Assembly (NCBI GenBank): GCA_002715965.1
Contig: PBAL01000075.1
Span: 1-64,000 of the forward strand
Reading direction: 5' to 3'
DNA from: Verrucomicrobiales bacterium
Lineage (GTDB): Bacteria > Verrucomicrobiota > Verrucomicrobiia > Limisphaerales > JAYPXF01
DNA length: 64,000 nt
The notes below the pieces were generated by a model. That model worked only from the letters and a program-made list of their open reading frames with translations, was not told the DNA's origin and did no database searches. The translations under genes and the position numbers were made by a program. Shown piece by piece: positions 62,667 to 64,000 of the stretch (the stretch's first letter is position 1; the number at the start of each line of letters is the position of its first letter).

Positions 62667-63680
62667 ATGAGCAAGAAAAACGAAGCGGACGCCAAAGCCA
62701 TAGAAAAACTCAAGTCGGCGACCGAGAAGATCAAAAACGAACTTCGCAAGGTCATCGTCGGCCAGGAAAACGTCATCGAGGAAGTCCTAATCGCCATTTT
62801 TACCCGGAGCCATGCGCTGCTGGTTGGCGTGCCCGGCCTGGCCAAAACGCTCCTCGTTTCTTCGCTCGCAGAAACGCTCCATCTTACTTTCAAGCGGATT
62901 CAATTCACCCCTGATCTCATGCCCAGTGACATCACGGGCACAGAGGTCATTCACGAAGATCCCGAATCGCACGACCGCAGCTTCAAGTTTCTGAAAGGAC
63001 CGATCTTCGCGAACATCCTGCTCGCGGACGAAATCAACCGCACCCCGCCGAAGACGCAGGCCGCCTTGCTCGAAGCCATGCAGGAGCGCAAGGTGACTTC
63101 CGGTGGCGTGGACTACAAGCTGCCTGATCCGTTCTTCGTGCTCGCGACGCAGAACCCGATCGAGCAGGAAGGCACCTATCCGCTTCCCGAAGCGCAGCTC
63201 GACCGTTTCATGTTCATGATCTCCGTCGATTATCCAACTCCTGAAGAGGAACTCGAAATCATGCGCATGGCCGCCAGCGGACCGCCCGAGGAATTGAAGG
63301 CCGTGCTCATGGAAGCTGACATCATGAAAATCCAGGAACTGGTTCGCTCTGTTCCGGTTGCCGACCACGTCCTGCGCTATGCGGAAAAGATTGTTCGCGT
63401 CACCCGCGCGAATGCGGAAGACCAGCTCGATCTCTGCAAAAAGTGGTTGAGCTGGGGCGCCGGTCCACGCGCGAGCCTGAATCTCGTCATCGCGGCCAAG
63501 GCGCGCGCAATGCTGCATGGAAACTTCGCTGTCAGTTGCGCCGACGTTGCTTCGGTTGCCCGCCCGATTCTCCGTCACCGAATCATTCCCAACTTCGCGG
63601 CACAGAGCGAAGGAGTGAGCGCCGACGACATCGTTCAGAAGATCCTCGAAGCGATTCCACAGGACGAGAAGTTGTCCTGA
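62667..63680 (+). CDS. MoxR-family AAA+ ATPase
   Basis: AAA+ chaperone-like ATPase of 337 residues. Walker A is GVPGLAKT (54-61), Walker B LLADEINRTPPKTQAALLEAMQE, sensor 1 in ATQNPIEQEGTYPLPEAQLDRF. MoxR proteins assist assembly or metal insertion in partner complexes and usually stand before DUF58 and VWA-domain genes. Here the DUF58 gene follows after 8 bases. The start ATG 62667 gives the conserved N-terminal KVIVGQENVIEE. Confidence 0.95.
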   Translation: MSKKNEADAKAIEKLKSATEKIKNELRKVIVGQENVIEEVLIAIFTRSHALLVGVPGLAKTLLVSSLAETLHLTFKRIQFTPDLMPSDITGTEVIHEDPESHDRSFKFLKGPIFANILLADEINRTPPKTQAALLEAMQERKVTSGGVDYKLPDPFFVLATQNPIEQEGTYPLPEAQLDRFMFMISVDYPTPEEELEIMRMAASGPPEELKAVLMEADIMKIQELVRSVPVADHVLRYAEKIVRVTRANAEDQLDLCKKWLSWGAGPRASLNLVIAAKARAMLHGNFAVSCADVASVARPILRHRIIPNFAAQSEGVSADDIVQKILEAIPQDEKLS

Positions 63681-63688
63681 GTCGGTGA

Positions 63689-64000
63689 ATGGACAAGGTC
63701 CCTCTAGACGAACTGCTTGATCCGGACGCGATCTCCAGCGCGGAGGCGCTCGGCCTGCACGCGCGTCAGATCGTTGAAGGATACATTGCCGGCGAACACA
63801 AATCTCCCTATCACGGATTTGCGATCGAATTCGCCCAGCATCGCGAATACAGCGCGGGCGACGATATCCGCCACCTGGACTGGAAGGTCCTTGGACGTAC
63901 GGAGCGCTATTACATCAAGCAGTATGAGCAGGAGACGAATTACGTCGGACACATCCTGCTCGATGGCAGCGAATCCATGAAGTACGGCTCGGGCAAGGCA
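63689..64000 (+). CDS. DUF58 protein, start only (cut by window end)
   Basis: Partial gene of 104 codons to the end of the window. The sequence AGEHKSPYHGFAIEFAQHREYSAGDD and IRHLDWKVLGRTERYYIKQYEQETN is the DUF58 core, with the beginning of a VWA-like MIDAS (LLDGSESM). ATG 63689 is 8 bases after the MoxR stop, and the pair is the usual MoxR/DUF58 operon start. The rest lies beyond the window. Confidence 0.92.
   Translation, partial: MDKVPLDELLDPDAISSAEALGLHARQIVEGYIAGEHKSPYHGFAIEFAQHREYSAGDDIRHLDWKVLGRTERYYIKQYEQETNYVGHILLDGSESMKYGSGKA

Noticed and set aside
1..64000. CRISPR array, rRNA, tRNA, integrase, phage or transposase genes
   Set aside because: None was seen. The short repeats found are intergenic palindromes without regular spacers.

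Overview
The window looks like a chromosomal piece of a free-living Verrucomicrobiota bacterium, probably from the Pedosphaera/Limisphaera side of the phylum. This is an inference from gene families: a Pirellula/Verrucomicrobium-type membrane-bound dehydrogenase with its heme domain, 3-keto-disaccharide hydrolase (DUF1080) domains, sulfatases, a DUF1501 protein, the large planctomycete/verrucomicrobial type of ECF sigma factor, and many short palindromic repeats between genes. No rRNA, tRNA, CRISPR array, prophage or insertion sequence was recognised.

Layout. 0.2-17.2 kb: secreted catabolic and surface enzymes (M1 peptidase, a DUF1080/dehydrogenase/cytochrome fusion, a PQQ-type propeller with EF-hands, DUF3604 and CehA/McbA-like PHP proteins, a sialate O-acetylesterase, a Tat amidohydrolase). 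17.2-26.0 kb: a damaged orphan ECF sigma factor, then a six-gene minus-strand run of NicO-type metal transporter, lnt, TolC-like protein, HlyD adaptor, ABC ATPase and ABC permease (MacAB-TolC plan). 26.4-29.0 kb: a coupled alpha/beta hydrolase and sulfatase. 29.3-34.7 kb: SDR, CoA-transferase and thiolase with overlapping ends, a frameshifted gene, and a metabolite:H+ symporter, which together fit uptake and oxidation of a 3-hydroxy/3-keto acid such as 3-hydroxybutyrate. 34.8-47.2 kb: mixed genes, including a TPR-thioredoxin fusion, apaG, DUF1501, dus, a second sulfatase, ribH and a methyltransferase. 47.5-51.5 kb: peroxiredoxin, a BacNav-type ion channel, rhomboid, TetR. 51.7-58.9 kb: dnaE, then a hydrolase, a broken metalloprotease and galM. 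59-64 kb: inositol-phosphatase-like, NYN, VWA, MoxR and the start of a DUF58 protein.

Two themes stand out. First, at least six genes are visibly broken: an amber codon in the ECF sigma N-terminus, a frameshifted DUF1963-like gene, a composite receiver-domain remnant, a radical-SAM C-terminal stub, a twice-frameshifted domain at 50.1-50.5 kb, and a metalloprotease split by an exact 20-bp tandem duplication. Second, many intergenic gaps hold paired inverted short repeats (REPIN/MITE-like doublets). The most interesting intact gene is the 1246-residue fusion at 2638-6378, which joins a 3-keto-sugar hydrolase to a dehydrogenase-like propeller and a c-type cytochrome. Sequencing or assembly error cannot be excluded for single-base frameshifts; the 20-bp duplication is harder to explain that way.
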